A DNA stretch of 64,000 nt from Rudanella lutea DSM 19387 (GCF_000383955.1 NZ_KB913013.1:3801694-3865693); one strand, 5' to 3'. Positions 43,482-53,117 are shown, counted from the stretch's first letter. The notes: generated from the sequence alone by a model not told the origin. Translations and numbers: made by a program.

Positions 43482-43515
43482 AAAAAAGGCAACCGGGTAG
43501 CCGGTTGCCTTTTTT
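43482..43515. terminator. Bidirectional terminator upstream of transglutaminase gene end
   Basis: AAAAAAGGCAACCGG (43482-43496), loop GTAG, complement to 43515. It serves the minus-strand gene and backs up the tRNA terminator. Confidence 0.9.
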
Positions 43516-43516
43516 G

Positions 43517-44302
43517 CTACTCCCCTGCTTTCACCCAAACTTCCATCGTATTTAGCAGCATCGGCCCAAACTGGGTGGTGAAGGCCACGTCGGCGGCATC
43601 ACGGCCATAGGCAACCGTCACGCGGTTGCATTTTGGTTCAGTTTGGGTGGCATCGAAGGTGTACCAACGTCCATCAACATAGGCTTCGAACCAGGCGTGC
43701 AGGTCCATTGGTTTCAACTCGTGCAGATACCCGACCACCATGCGGGCCGGAATGTTGAGACTGCGGCACAGGGCCATACCCAAATGGGTGAAGTCGCGGC
43801 AAACGCCCACCCGGTGCGCGGCCGTGTCGACGGCCGAGGTACTGGCGTCGCTGGTGCCATACTCGTAGCGGATGTTCTGGTTGATCCAGCGTCGGATGGC
43901 CTCGGCCTGATCGTAGCCCGGCGTTTCGACAGCGGCCGTGATGTCGGCGGCTAACTCGCCCAACTGATCGGACTGGCAATAGCGGCTCGGCAGCAGAAAA
44001 TGCAGCACATCGTCGGGTAAGTCTTCAATCGGCACAAACGGAGCCCCCGGTGCTACGTCGATGGTGTCGTCGGTTTGGACGGTGGCGGCCGTCCGAACGC
44101 TGAACGGCCCGGCGGGGGCTACCAGCCGCTGACACAGGTTACCGTACCGGTCGGTAAACTCGGTAACGGGCACATTGGGTGTAATTTCGTACTCTTCCGA
44201 AATAATCCACTGCCCACTACCGGAGCGGGGGCGGAGCATAAAAATAACGGGCGTGTTATCCTGTGCTTCAAACTGAAGCGTACAGCCTACGTGAAGGTGC
44301 AT
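43517..44302 (-). CDS. Transglutaminase-like cysteine protease-fold protein
   Basis: A 261-residue cytoplasmic protein of the bacterial transglutaminase-like family. The triad is C168 (HRVGVCRDFTHLG), H202 (MDLHAWFEAYV) and D217 (WYTFDATQ). An N-terminal beta domain of about 100 residues (bacterial transglutaminase N-region) begins MHLHVGCTLQF. Family members act as proteases, amidases or amide-forming enzymes; the substrate is unknown. No signal peptide. The serine hydrolase gene ends 60 bp away on the same strand, upstream of it. Confidence 0.9.
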   Translation of the reverse strand: MHLHVGCTLQFEAQDNTPVIFMLRPRSGSGQWIISEEYEITPNVPVTEFTDRYGNLCQRLVAPAGPFSVRTAATVQTDDTIDVAPGAPFVPIEDLPDDVLHFLLPSRYCQSDQLGELAADITAAVETPGYDQAEAIRRWINQNIRYEYGTSDASTSAVDTAAHRVGVCRDFTHLGMALCRSLNIPARMVVGYLHELKPMDLHAWFEAYVDGRWYTFDATQTEPKCNRVTVAYGRDAADVAFTTQFGPMLLNTMEVWVKAGE

Positions 44303-44361
44303 GGTGGTGTTTGTCAGATGTACCCGGCCGGCCTGTGCCAGCCGGTGTATAGCCGTTCAAC

Positions 44362-45765
44362 TCATTTCTTTCCGATAAGTTCGACCAATTGAGCGCTGAG
44401 CCGGTCGACCTGAATGGCGCTGTTTGATAGCACCACAACCCCCGTGCGGGCGGCCGGGTCGAAGCCCACAAAACTGCTGAAGCCACCCGTGCCGCCATTG
44501 TGAAAAAACCAGCCCTCCGGGTCGCTGAACCAGCCGAGGCCAATTTGCCGCTTCGGTTCGGTGTAGGTGGGTGCGTGGGTAAGCGAAATAGCTTTTCTGA
44601 GTGCTTTGGGCGCGTCGCCGAGTTGCGCTTTCAGGTACCGGAGCAGATCGGTGACGTTGGACCGGAGTGCTCCGGCTCCCGCCAGGGCATCGAACTCCCA
44701 TGATGATACCGCGTTTTGCCGGAGGTCATGTCCCTGCACAAACCGGGGCTTTTCAGCTTCGGTGAGGGTTTGTACGGTGCTGGTCATGCCCAGCGGCCGG
44801 GCAATGCGCTCGCGAACCAGCGTCTCGTACGATTGGCCCGTTTGGACTTCGAGCAGAGTGCCCAGCAGCCCAACACCCAGATTGGAGTACGCGAGCGTTT
44901 GGCCGGGGGGCGTGAGCAGGCTCATTTGCTTCAGAGCCGCAAACAAAGCCCGGCGGTCATAAGCTTTGTAGGGATTAACGGGGTTGGCCAGCAGCAGGTT
45001 GGCCGGTAGCCGGGGCAGGCCTGAGGTATGGTTGCTCAGGCTCAGGAGGGTTACGGGTTTCCCGTCTTTCTGCAAGGCCGGAATCGAGTCGGGGAGGTAT
45101 CGGTTGACTGGGTCAGTGAGTTTCAGTTTGCCGCGTTGTACCAGATCGGCCAGAAGTGTAGCCGTAAACGTTTTGCTGACCGACCCAATCTCGAACAGAT
45201 GGCTGGCAGTAGGCACTGTTTGGTTGCCCCGGCTGGTTTCGCCGTAACCGTACACAAACAGGCTGTCGTTGCGGAGCAGGCCGATACTCAGGCCTACGCC
45301 TTTGTTCTGGGCAAAAAAGAGCCGACACAGCGAATCGACGCGTACGTCGAGCCGGGTGCGTAGCGGATTGTTGTTGGCAACTGTCGGCAACTCGGCAGGT
45401 GGGTCGGGTTCGTAGGCCCGAAACAGAAAGGTCTGGATGCGGCCCGTTTTGTCCTGGCTGAGGTAGAAATCCATCGGCGCATTGGCAAACACGGCCGCGT
45501 ACCGAATGGCATCACCTTTAAACTGCCGGAAGGTATTCCGTTTCCATTCGCCCAGTTGTGCGCTCAGGCCCATCGAAATGGTCCGAAACTGTTCGCGCGA
45601 GATCTCCCGTCTGAAATCGTCGCCCATGAGCGCGTACAGTGAATCGGGTTGCCGGGCGTTGAGGTAAAGCCGGGCTTTTTGGGCGAGTGAATCGAGGGCA
45701 AACCGGTTTTGGGCAGTGCAAAGACCCGGCAGCATGAAGAGAAAAAGAAGAAGGCGACGGCGCAT
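44362..45765 (-). CDS. Serine hydrolase, class C beta-lactamase/esterase family, with DUF3887-like N-domain
   Basis: A 467-residue exported protein. There is a signal peptide (1-18, LLLFLFMLPGLCTAQ) and an N-terminal domain (about 22-120, DSLYALMGDDFRREISREQFRTI) like DUF3887. The penicillin-binding-type hydrolase domain (about 135-467) has SxxK at S195-K198 (GSVSKTF), YSN at 293-295, and HNGGTGG at 422-428 in the KTG position. The substitution of HxG for KTG is common in esterase or peptidase members, so antibiotic hydrolysis is not implied. Likely periplasmic. Confidence 0.9.
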   Translation of the reverse strand: MRRRLLLFLFMLPGLCTAQNRFALDSLAQKARLYLNARQPDSLYALMGDDFRREISREQFRTISMGLSAQLGEWKRNTFRQFKGDAIRYAAVFANAPMDFYLSQDKTGRIQTFLFRAYEPDPPAELPTVANNNPLRTRLDVRVDSLCRLFFAQNKGVGLSIGLLRNDSLFVYGYGETSRGNQTVPTASHLFEIGSVSKTFTATLLADLVQRGKLKLTDPVNRYLPDSIPALQKDGKPVTLLSLSNHTSGLPRLPANLLLANPVNPYKAYDRRALFAALKQMSLLTPPGQTLAYSNLGVGLLGTLLEVQTGQSYETLVRERIARPLGMTSTVQTLTEAEKPRFVQGHDLRQNAVSSWEFDALAGAGALRSNVTDLLRYLKAQLGDAPKALRKAISLTHAPTYTEPKRQIGLGWFSDPEGWFFHNGGTGGFSSFVGFDPAARTGVVVLSNSAIQVDRLSAQLVELIGKK

Positions 45766-45872
45766 AACGAGTTGTTTGGATGAAGATACGCCGAGCTTTT
45801 GGGGTGTTCAACCCGGCCAACGGCGAGTGGTGCCGTACGCGGACAAGCGGCAATCCGGTCAGCGAGACCCGG

Positions 45873-46325
45873 TCAGGCGAGACCCGGTCGCCAGGTGAGG
45901 GTGGAGCGGCCCAGATCGCGAAAACCCGATTGCTCGTACAGGCGTTTGGCGCGGCCGTTGTACGACTCGGTTTGCAGGTGAATAGCCACCAGGCCGAGTT
46001 CGGGTGCCAGGTGCTGAATCTGTTTCAGGGCCGAGCGACCGAGGCCTAGGCTGCGGTATGGTTCTGTGATGTACAGTTCATCAACGAAGGCATCGCGACC
46101 GAGAAACTCAAACGTAAATCCATAGGTAAGGGCCAGATAACCCGCGTTGTGGCCCTCGTGCTGAATAAGCCAGAGCGACCCCAGATGTGGAGTGTTCAGA
46201 AAGTGATCCACCAGAGCGCGGTGGGTGGTTGCCTCATACGGATAGCCAAAATGGGTGTAGAAGCCTTCGATCAGAGGCATGAGTTGATCGAGGTGGGCCG
46301 GGGTGGCCTGAAGGAGTGTCGACAT
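45873..46325 (-). CDS. GNAT family N-acetyltransferase
   Basis: A 150-residue acetyltransferase. Conserved strand 4 VDELYITEPYRSLGLGRSALKQI includes the acetyl-CoA loop (R-S-L-G-L-G), and SYNGRAKRLYEQSGFRDLGR is the last motif. I start at MSTLLQATPAHLDQLMP; an upstream ATG in frame passes through the hairpin region and has no family similarity. Substrate unknown. Not obviously in an operon. Confidence 0.88.
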   Translation of the reverse strand: MSTLLQATPAHLDQLMPLIEGFYTHFGYPYEATTHRALVDHFLNTPHLGSLWLIQHEGHNAGYLALTYGFTFEFLGRDAFVDELYITEPYRSLGLGRSALKQIQHLAPELGLVAIHLQTESYNGRAKRLYEQSGFRDLGRSTLTWRPGLA

Positions 46326-46343
46326 AAAGGAGGTAATCGTAAA

Positions 46344-46400
46344 CCCCATCATGGCGTTGCAGGGAGGCTGGTTGGCTCGCTGAGTAACGCCATGATGGGG
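46344..46400 (-). terminator. Hairpin after the 1009-residue BNR gene
   Basis: CCCCATCATGGCGTT (46344-46358) and its exact complement (46386-46400), 27 nt loop, then TTTACG on the minus strand. It lies between two minus-strand genes and is the likely terminator of the upstream one. Confidence 0.7.
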
Positions 46401-46426
46401 CATTTTAATGGGTAATGTACTGGTGT

Positions 46427-49400
46427 TTACTTGCCGCCTTCTTCCTGTTCTTCGCGCCAGGCTTCAAACTCGTCGGGCGAAGCGAAGGTAAGTGGTCGAC
46501 GCGACCGGCGTTCGGGCGCTTTTATCTCCAGATCGTGCGTTATGGTGGTGCCGTTCTGCGTCAGGCTCAGCTTGTACTTGCCGGGTCGGATGTACAGGTT
46601 TTTGTCGTCGGCTGGGGTAAGCTCCACGGGTTTGTCGTCTTTCTTGCGGGTGTCGTTGAGGTATTTCTCGTAGGCCTCACGCGCAGTCGCATCAACGGTG
46701 TAATTGTACGTCAGGTAGTTAAGGCCCGCTTCGGTGGTGTCGGTAAGGGTTTTCAGCACCAGCCCTTTGTCTGTCGTGATTTTTACCACTGTCTGACCAG
46801 CCTGCTTCGCGTAGTACGTCATGGGGTACGCGTAGGTCGGAGCTTCGTCGTACTTGTTGAAAATCCGGCCCCAGCTGGGGTTGGCCGTGATCGGCTTCAG
46901 GGCGAACAGGTGCAGGGGCTTCGTCATCAGCGAATCGACCATTTGTTGCAGGGGTTCGATGTTGGCGGTGTAAATCGACCGGCCGTGGGTGCCCACTACC
47001 AGCTCCCCGTCGCGCGGGTGAATCACCAGGTCATGAACCGCTACGGCAGGCAGGGTAGCCGAGCTGGCCCGAACGAAATTCTGACCGCCATCGAGGCTGA
47101 TGTAAAGTCCGTGGTCGGTGCCTACGTAGAGTAGTTTCGGGTTTTTGGGGTCTTCGCGCACCACATTGACCGGCTCCTGAGGCAGGCTACCGGCCAGGGA
47201 TTGCCAGGTCTGACCGTAGTCTTTTGAAACAAACACATACGGCCGGAAATGGTCGTCGCGGTAGCCATTGAGCGATACGTACACGGTGCCTTCCTGATGC
47301 GCTGAGGCCGATACCTGACTTACCCACAGCCCCTGCGGCAGACCCGCCGAAACGTCGGTCCAGGTGTACCCGCCATCGCGCGAAACATGCACCCGGCCGT
47401 CGTCACTACCGGTGTAGAGCAATCCGAATTTCAGGGGCGACTCGTCGATAGTCGTCAGCGTCCCGAAGGTCACATCGCCGGGTTTGGGGCCGTGGCGGTC
47501 CGCCGTTGCGGTGAGGTCGCCCGAAAGGGTTTTGAACTCGTCGCCCCGGTTCAGGCTCCGGTGGAATCGGTTGGAGCCGAAGTAGATCACGTCCTGATTA
47601 TGGCGTGAGATTAGAATAGGGGCTTCCCAGTTCCAGCGCAGCCGGGCCTCGCCCACCTCGGTCGGGACCACGAGCCGCTTCATCTCGCCAGTATTGCGAT
47701 TGATTCGGAAGTAATTGCCAAACTGGAAACCCGTGTACACGGTGCTGTTGTCGCGCCAGTCAACCTGTACCTGCATCCCATCCCCCCCAAGCAACGATTT
47801 GTAGGGGTACTGTCCGCCGTCGTACCAGTTGTAGTCGGCTTTGTAGGTGCTGGGGCCGGTCCAGACACCGTTGTCCTGCAATCCGCCGTAAATGTTGTAC
47901 GGCTTGGCCATGTCCACAGCAACAGCGTAAAACTGCCCTACTGCGGGCGTGTTGGCCTTAAACCAGGTCTTGCCGTTGTCGTAAGTGATGTTGATACCCC
48001 CGTCGTTGCCCAAAATCATGTGGTTGTTGTTGCGGGGGTTGATCCAGAGGGCGTGGTGGTCGGCGTGTACATTGGCCTGATCCATACCCCGGTAGGTTTT
48101 CCCGCCATCCTCCGACCGGATCACGGGCACCCCGGCAATCACGATTTTGTCGGCATTGTCGGGTGCAATCCAGACGTTGCCGAAGTAGTAGCCGTAGGTG
48201 TTGTAGAGGCCGTCGAGATAGTCGGCATTGACCTTGCGCCAGCGGGCACCGCCATCGTCGGAGCGGTACACCTCGGCCCCAATCACCTCGGCATTGATCA
48301 GCCGCGAGTTGGCGTCGTCGGTGTATTCCAGAATCGCGATGGGCTTGATCTTGTCGGTCCGCACCATGTCTTTGAGCAGGCTGGGTGTGTACCGGGCCGG
48401 GAAGTTTTGCTCCTCCAGGTATTCGGCGATAAAGGCGTCTTCGGATTTCAGGAAATCTTCTTTCGAGATAACCCGGAGGGCGTCTTTGGTGAGCTTTTTG
48501 GTTTGGCTCTCGGCTTTTTTCTCTTTGGCCGGGCGGGGGTTCTGGTTGTCCAGAATGGCGTACAGAGTTTGCGTGTTTTTGGGGAAAATGCTCAGGCCGA
48601 TGCGCCCCGTGTTCTCATCCTGCGGGAAACCCGAAGCGGCTCCGGTGATGAGTTTCCAGGTTTCGCCCCCGTCGGTGCTTTTGTACAGGCCTGAGGTTTT
48701 GCCACCCTCTACGAAATTCCAGGCCCGGCGCTCTTTGTGCCACATAGCCGCGTACAGCACCTGTGGGTTGGTGGGGTCGGTGTCTACATCAATAGCGCCG
48801 GTCTTATCGTCGATGTAGAGCGTTTGCCGCCAGGTTTTACCCCCGTCGGAGGTTTTGTAAAGGCCCCGCTCTTTGTTGGGGGTGTACAGGTGCCCCGCTA
48901 CGGCCACCCAGGCTACGTTGGGGTCGGTGGGGTGCAGTTCAATTTTGCCGATATGGTGCGACTCTTCGAGGCCCGGCAGCAGTTGCCAGGTTTTGCCTCC
49001 GTCGAGGCTTTTGTAGCAGCCCACGCCCGAGTACGACGACCGGCTTGAGTTGGCTTCGCCCGTGCCGAGCCAAATGGTGGGTACGGCGGGCTTCCAGTCA
49101 ACAGCCAACGCTCCGATGGTCATTACGGCCTCGTGCTGAAACAGTGGCTCAAACGAGATACCATTGTTGCTGGTGTGCCAAAGCCCCCCGCTGGCGTATG
49201 CCACATAAAACTCGTTGGAGTTGGCCGGGTTCACGGCCAAATCGACCACGCGCCCGCTCATGACCGTTGGTCCTACCGATTTGAATGGCAGGTTCTGCAC
49301 GAGTGAGGTGCTGGCGCGGGGGCGCAGCCGGTCGGCGGCTGGGGTGGCCGCAATGGCCTGACTCGCCGGGGTGGGTGCTGTCCGGCGGACTTTCTTCTGT

Positions 49401-49456
49401 GCGTAGACGCCTGTGGTGAGCAACAGGACCGTAGCTGATAGTAAAAGTTTGTTCAT
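46427..49456 (-). CDS. Large secreted BNR/sortilin-like beta-propeller protein
   Basis: A 1009-residue exported protein with signal MNKLLLSATVLLLTTGVYAQ. The central 750 residues hold many BNR (Asp-box) repeats: SLDGGKTWQLL, TSDGGKTWRQT, STDGGETWKLI, SEDGGKTYRG, SRDGGYTWTDV and SKDYGQTWQSL. These form two propellers of the VPS10/sortilin type often labelled glycosyl hydrolase. The C-terminal 170 residues are a beta-rich accessory domain ending in a charged tail. Enzymatic activity is not established for this group; binding or processing of surface polymers is plausible. Confidence 0.88.
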   Translation of the reverse strand: MNKLLLSATVLLLTTGVYAQKKVRRTAPTPASQAIAATPAADRLRPRASTSLVQNLPFKSVGPTVMSGRVVDLAVNPANSNEFYVAYASGGLWHTSNNGISFEPLFQHEAVMTIGALAVDWKPAVPTIWLGTGEANSSRSSYSGVGCYKSLDGGKTWQLLPGLEESHHIGKIELHPTDPNVAWVAVAGHLYTPNKERGLYKTSDGGKTWRQTLYIDDKTGAIDVDTDPTNPQVLYAAMWHKERRAWNFVEGGKTSGLYKSTDGGETWKLITGAASGFPQDENTGRIGLSIFPKNTQTLYAILDNQNPRPAKEKKAESQTKKLTKDALRVISKEDFLKSEDAFIAEYLEEQNFPARYTPSLLKDMVRTDKIKPIAILEYTDDANSRLINAEVIGAEVYRSDDGGARWRKVNADYLDGLYNTYGYYFGNVWIAPDNADKIVIAGVPVIRSEDGGKTYRGMDQANVHADHHALWINPRNNNHMILGNDGGINITYDNGKTWFKANTPAVGQFYAVAVDMAKPYNIYGGLQDNGVWTGPSTYKADYNWYDGGQYPYKSLLGGDGMQVQVDWRDNSTVYTGFQFGNYFRINRNTGEMKRLVVPTEVGEARLRWNWEAPILISRHNQDVIYFGSNRFHRSLNRGDEFKTLSGDLTATADRHGPKPGDVTFGTLTTIDESPLKFGLLYTGSDDGRVHVSRDGGYTWTDVSAGLPQGLWVSQVSASAHQEGTVYVSLNGYRDDHFRPYVFVSKDYGQTWQSLAGSLPQEPVNVVREDPKNPKLLYVGTDHGLYISLDGGQNFVRASSATLPAVAVHDLVIHPRDGELVVGTHGRSIYTANIEPLQQMVDSLMTKPLHLFALKPITANPSWGRIFNKYDEAPTYAYPMTYYAKQAGQTVVKITTDKGLVLKTLTDTTEAGLNYLTYNYTVDATAREAYEKYLNDTRKKDDKPVELTPADDKNLYIRPGKYKLSLTQNGTTITHDLEIKAPERRSRRPLTFASPDEFEAWREEQEEGGK

Positions 49457-49612
49457 GGAGTTACCAAGAGTGTCTGGAACCCACGAAGATAAGATGTATC
49501 AGAAAGCGATGAACCTCCCCGTAGACAATTCGGTGCCGGATCACCCGATCGTTGGTCTTTTCTGGGGGTGGTGAACAGGCCGGTTGGCGTTGTTAAAGAG
49601 CTTGCCTGGGTA

Positions 49613-50434
49613 CTACAGCAAGGTCATCGGATCATCGGCAATGCGGGTGTTGTCGTGCCAGGTATCCATTTCGGCCATGTTGTCGGGGGTGAGTTCAAAA
49701 TCGAACACATCGAAGTTGTCCCGAATACGGTCGCGTTTCACCGACTTCGGAATCGTGACGGCACCGTGTTGCAACGACCAGCGCACCAGCACCTGAAACG
49801 TACTTTTGCCGTGTTGCCGGGCCACGGCCTGCAAGCGCGGGTCGTCGGCCTTGAGCCCCCGCACCAGCGGAGCGTAGCCTTCAATCTGAATTCCTTTCTG
49901 GCGGCAGTAGGCCATGGTTTCGGCGGGGTGGCAATACGGGCTCAACTCAAACTGATTGACGGCCGGGGTGATATTGGCAACCGTGAACAGCTCTTCCAGA
50001 TGAGGTACATAATAATTGGAAACGCCAACGGCCCGTACCCGCTCGTCGGCGTACAGCTTTTCGAGAGCCCGCCAGGTGTCGAGCCGTTTTTCGCGGATGG
50101 GCCAGTGAATGAGGTACAGGTCGGCGTAGTCGGTGCCGAGCTTGGCCAGGCTCCGGTCGAAGGCCCGAAACGTAGCCTCGTAGCCCATGTCGGTGTTCCA
50201 GACTTTGGTGGTGATAAACACCTCCCGGCGGGGAATCCCACTAGCGGCAATGGCTGCGGCTACTTCGCGCTCGTTACCGTATATGCTGGCTGTATCTATG
50301 AGCCGACAACCGGCCTCCAGGGCCCATTCAACGGCCTGTTGCACTTCGTTTTGTTGCGAGGGGGCATACACACCGAGGCCCAGCATCGGCATTTGGACGC
50401 CGTTGTTGAGGGCCGTTGTCGTCTGAATCGTCAT
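49613..50434 (-). CDS. Aldo/keto reductase
   Basis: A 273-residue NADPH-dependent reductase. The tetrad is D47, Y52 (RLIDTASIYGNE), K77 (ITTKVW) and H110 (LYLIHWP). Later segments GVSNYYVPHLEEL, NQFELSPYCHP and TIPKSVKRDRIRDN (the phosphate clamp) are all present. It resembles 2,5-diketogluconate reductase-like members (AKR5 type), but the natural substrate cannot be assigned. The start is at MTIQTTTALNNG; nine residues further upstream are possible but not family-like. Confidence 0.93.
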   Translation of the reverse strand: MTIQTTTALNNGVQMPMLGLGVYAPSQQNEVQQAVEWALEAGCRLIDTASIYGNEREVAAAIAASGIPRREVFITTKVWNTDMGYEATFRAFDRSLAKLGTDYADLYLIHWPIREKRLDTWRALEKLYADERVRAVGVSNYYVPHLEELFTVANITPAVNQFELSPYCHPAETMAYCRQKGIQIEGYAPLVRGLKADDPRLQAVARQHGKSTFQVLVRWSLQHGAVTIPKSVKRDRIRDNFDVFDFELTPDNMAEMDTWHDNTRIADDPMTLL

Positions 50435-50565
50435 GGTAAAAAGGGAGGGTTTATCTTCCAAACGGCCCCACCTGCGTAAAGGTTTATTTTATGGAAAGTT
50501 ACATCGGATTCCAACGGTTTACGTTGTCGATGTATCTTAGCTTATATCATCTATCCAAACTACAC

Positions 50566-51003
50566 ATGAAAAAGCTAATCCTGATAATGCTCCTGTTTGG
50601 CGCGTGGGGGTGCCAATCAAAAGACCCCGATCCACTTATTGTGGGCGATTGGTTATGGAAAGAATCAAGAGGAGGCTTTGCCGGTCATAGTGTCAAGCCG
50701 AACCCTAAAGATCGGTTTGTGCTCCGAATTGGGCGGCAGGGTACGTTCGAATCGTTTCGGAATGATACGTTGGAAATGTCGGGCAGTTACACCATCGAAA
50801 AGTCCGCGAACACGTACAACGGTAAAGAGACTTCCAGTATTCGGGTGCTGAACCGGACCGTTAAGCCGTCGGTATCCGGCCGGGGTATTGGGCCTTACTT
50901 CATGGGCTTTACTAACGATATTCTTATACTAGACCGGAAGAATCTGACTCTCACTGACAACTTTATGGATGGGTATGAGAGTCGCTTCGAGCGCGTGAAA
51001 TAA
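50566..51003 (+). CDS. Small lipoprotein of unknown function
   Basis: A 145-residue lipoprotein with signal MKKLILIMLLFGAWGCQSKD (lipobox Cys at 16). The mature part starts IVGDWLWKES and has a strand-rich pattern ending SRFERVK, a layout like the lipocalin-type lipoprotein at 5.7 kb. The start is chosen to put the signal at the N-terminus. It stands alone between two minus-strand genes. Confidence 0.7.
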   Translation: MKKLILIMLLFGAWGCQSKDPDPLIVGDWLWKESRGGFAGHSVKPNPKDRFVLRIGRQGTFESFRNDTLEMSGSYTIEKSANTYNGKETSSIRVLNRTVKPSVSGRGIGPYFMGFTNDILILDRKNLTLTDNFMDGYESRFERVK

Positions 51004-51061
51004 CTTATCTTCGTCAGGAAACAGGGCAAGCTGGCACCCGACTTGCCCTGGCCACATCGTT

Positions 51062-52246
51062 TTACTGCGGCACAATCCGGATAATTCGGCCGGGGTTTTC
51101 GAGCGAAACGTAGAGGTTACCGTCGGGCCCCTGCCGCACACAACGCACGCGGCCCTGCCGGTCGAGCAGCTTTTCTTCGCCCGCAATGGTGTTGTCGCGC
51201 ACATCGCAGCGGCTCAGATAGGTCAGGGCCAGGCCACCGACCATCAGATCACCTTTCCAGCTTTTAAACGTCTCGCTTGTGAGAAAGGCCAGCCCCGACG
51301 GCCCCATCGACGGGGTCCAGGTGAAAACGGGGGCTTGTATGCCCTGCCGGGTGGGGCTGCCCGAAATCACCGAGCCGTCGTAATTGAGACCGTTTGAAAC
51401 CACGGGCCAGCCGTAGTTGCGGCCCGCCTGAATGATGTTCACCTCGTCGCCCCCGCGCGGGCCGTGTTCGGTGGCCCAAATGTCGCCCGTAGTGGGGTTC
51501 AGAGCCAGACCTTGCGGGTTGCGGTGACCGTACGAGAAAATGGTGGTGGGTGCGGTACGACCCGGTAGTATCGGATTGCTGGCCGGAATGCCGCCTGAGT
51601 CGGTCAGGCGGTGAATTTTGCCCCAGTCGGAGTTCAGATTCTGGCCGTTCTGGTTCGATGAATTGGGACCGCCATAGGTGCCGGAGCCACCCTCGCCCAC
51701 GCTTAGGTATAAAAGCCCATCGCGGTCAAACTCAATACGGCCGCCGTAATGCCCCTGCCAGGTGTTAGTAGCCGACGTTTTGAAAAGGGTGCTCAGGTCG
51801 GTGATCTGATTCCCGTTCACCTTGAACCGGACGAGGTTCAGTTGGGTTGGGCCGTTGCTTGCCGGGGCGCTTGAGTAAACGGCGTAGACCCAGCCGTTGC
51901 TGGCGTAGTTGGGATGCACGCGCAGGTCGAGGAGGCCCCCCTGCCCGCGGGCGTTCACATCGGCGGGGAAGCCCGTTAGTTCGGTGGCGGTATTGTTGGC
52001 GAACCGGTAGAGCCGCCCTTGTTTTTCGGTGAAAAGCAGGTCGCCATTGGGCAGAAAATCCATGCCCCAGATGATCTGGTAACCCGTCAGGATCGTCTGC
52101 ATTTGCAGATTTGGCGCGTTGGCCGAGGTGGCGGGTGTGGTTGTGGTGGAGCCGGGCGCGGTGGTTGTAGTGGCGTTATTGGTCGGCTCATTGCAGCCGG
52201 CAAGGCCAATCAGGGCGAACGAAGCAACGGCCAAAACACGGTTCAT
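51062..52246 (-). CDS. PQQ-dependent sugar dehydrogenase-like lipoprotein
   Basis: A 394-residue protein of the soluble glucose/aldose dehydrogenase (Ylil-type) family. SPII signal with Cys at residue 18 (LIGLAGCNEP), then a 30-residue Thr/Ser/Ala linker. The propeller follows, with WGMDFLPNGDLLFTEKQGRL, QGGLLDLRVHPNYASNGWVY, HYGGRIEFDRDGLLYLSVGEG, YGHRNPQGLALNP, WATEHGPRGGDEVNI (metal/PQQ loop region) and CVRQGPDGNLYVSLE. Likely anchored at the cell surface or periplasm and oxidising sugars with PQQ; PQQ supply is not visible in the window. Confidence 0.9.
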   Translation of the reverse strand: MNRVLAVASFALIGLAGCNEPTNNATTTTAPGSTTTTPATSANAPNLQMQTILTGYQIIWGMDFLPNGDLLFTEKQGRLYRFANNTATELTGFPADVNARGQGGLLDLRVHPNYASNGWVYAVYSSAPASNGPTQLNLVRFKVNGNQITDLSTLFKTSATNTWQGHYGGRIEFDRDGLLYLSVGEGGSGTYGGPNSSNQNGQNLNSDWGKIHRLTDSGGIPASNPILPGRTAPTTIFSYGHRNPQGLALNPTTGDIWATEHGPRGGDEVNIIQAGRNYGWPVVSNGLNYDGSVISGSPTRQGIQAPVFTWTPSMGPSGLAFLTSETFKSWKGDLMVGGLALTYLSRCDVRDNTIAGEEKLLDRQGRVRCVRQGPDGNLYVSLENPGRIIRIVPQ

Positions 52247-52350
52247 AGGTCGTCTGACGTTTTGGGTGAATTGTTTCTGGTTGAGTTGGGTGGAGACGTG
52301 TGTAGTGACAACGACGCGTTGAAGGTCTTTGTTGCCGATGGTGGCCCCGC

Positions 52351-52767
52351 TCAGGCTATGTAGCGCTCGTAAAATTCGCGGGGACTGATAATTTCCGTTA
52401 GGCCAACCTGTTTCAAAGGCAGTAAATGTTCCTTGTCGCCGGTGATCAAAAACTGAGCTTCGACAAAGAGTGCCAGCCGCAATACATGGTTATCATCGGG
52501 GTCCGGGGAGTCGGTTGGGAGCGGATTAGTGGGTAAGCTAACCTGGGCGTCAGACCGGATTCGATCTGTTATCTCCTGACATAGCGAAGGGGGCAGTTTG
52601 AACTTCTGCTCCAGTTTCTCGTTCAGCTCATCCAGAATCCAGTCTGAGGTAAAAGGTACACAGTGCTCAGCGCAGTATTCGTAAACCTCGCCCGCGAATT
52701 TCTTAAAGACGAAAGCGGACAACAGCACATTGGTGTCAAATACAAGGCGAGTGTCGGGTGGCAGCAT
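52351..52767 (-). CDS. PIN domain toxin-like ribonuclease
   Basis: A 138-residue PIN domain of the COG1569 type. LVFDTNVLLSAFV carries the first Asp, ILDELNEKL the Glu, and DPDDNHVLRLALFVEAQFLITGDKEHL the remaining acidic residues, so the metal site is intact. It should cut RNA when free of its antitoxin. The start ATG overlaps the last base of the upstream antitoxin gene, a sign of coupled translation. Confidence 0.88.
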   Translation of the reverse strand: MLPPDTRLVFDTNVLLSAFVFKKFAGEVYEYCAEHCVPFTSDWILDELNEKLEQKFKLPPSLCQEITDRIRSDAQVSLPTNPLPTDSPDPDDNHVLRLALFVEAQFLITGDKEHLLPLKQVGLTEIISPREFYERYIA

Positions 52768-52982
52768 TACGAAACTTCACGAAAGATGTCTTCCTCTGAC
52801 CGAATCAGGGCGGCTTCGGCATAGGGACGCAACTCCTGACGAAGCCGTTCCATATGCTGACGGCGCAGATAGTCATTGAGTGCTTTCCGAACAATGGCCG
52901 CTTCATCGCCATTGGTCAATGCGGTTTCCTGCTGGAGTTTGGTCGCCAGTGCATCATCCAGTGGTATGGTTAATACAGTCAT
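52767..52982 (-). CDS. Ribbon-helix-helix-type antitoxin
   Basis: A 71-residue protein with an N-terminal beta strand and two helices (LTIPLDDALATKLQQETALTNGDEAAIVRKALNDYLRR), the CopG/RHH pattern, and a charged C-terminal tail that would block the toxin. It lies first in a two-gene unit with the PIN protein. Autoregulation by binding its own promoter (region above 52983) is expected for such pairs but not seen directly. Confidence 0.8.
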   Translation of the reverse strand: MTVLTIPLDDALATKLQQETALTNGDEAAIVRKALNDYLRRQHMERLRQELRPYAEAALIRSEEDIFREVS

Positions 52983-53042
52983 AAAACAATTCTCCGTTTA
53001 GCTCCGTGAGTCTACAAACTTAACGTAAATTGCCATAAAACA

Positions 53043-53076
53043 GTTGTGCCACAGCCTGTTTAGGCTGTGGCACAAC
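53043..53076 (-). terminator. Terminator after carB
   Basis: GTTGTGCCACAGCC (53043-53056) with its exact complement (53063-53076), 6 nt loop; TGTTTTATGG follows on the minus strand. It separates carB from the toxin-antitoxin promoter. Confidence 0.8.
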
Positions 53077-53117
53077 AAGTAACAATTGCTTACCGGGTAA
53101 CGCTTACCGGGTAACGT

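Noticed and set aside
46415-47134. 239-codon plus-strand ORF
   Set aside because: It is a high-GC shadow antisense to the BNR protein gene, which has a signal peptide and clear repeats.
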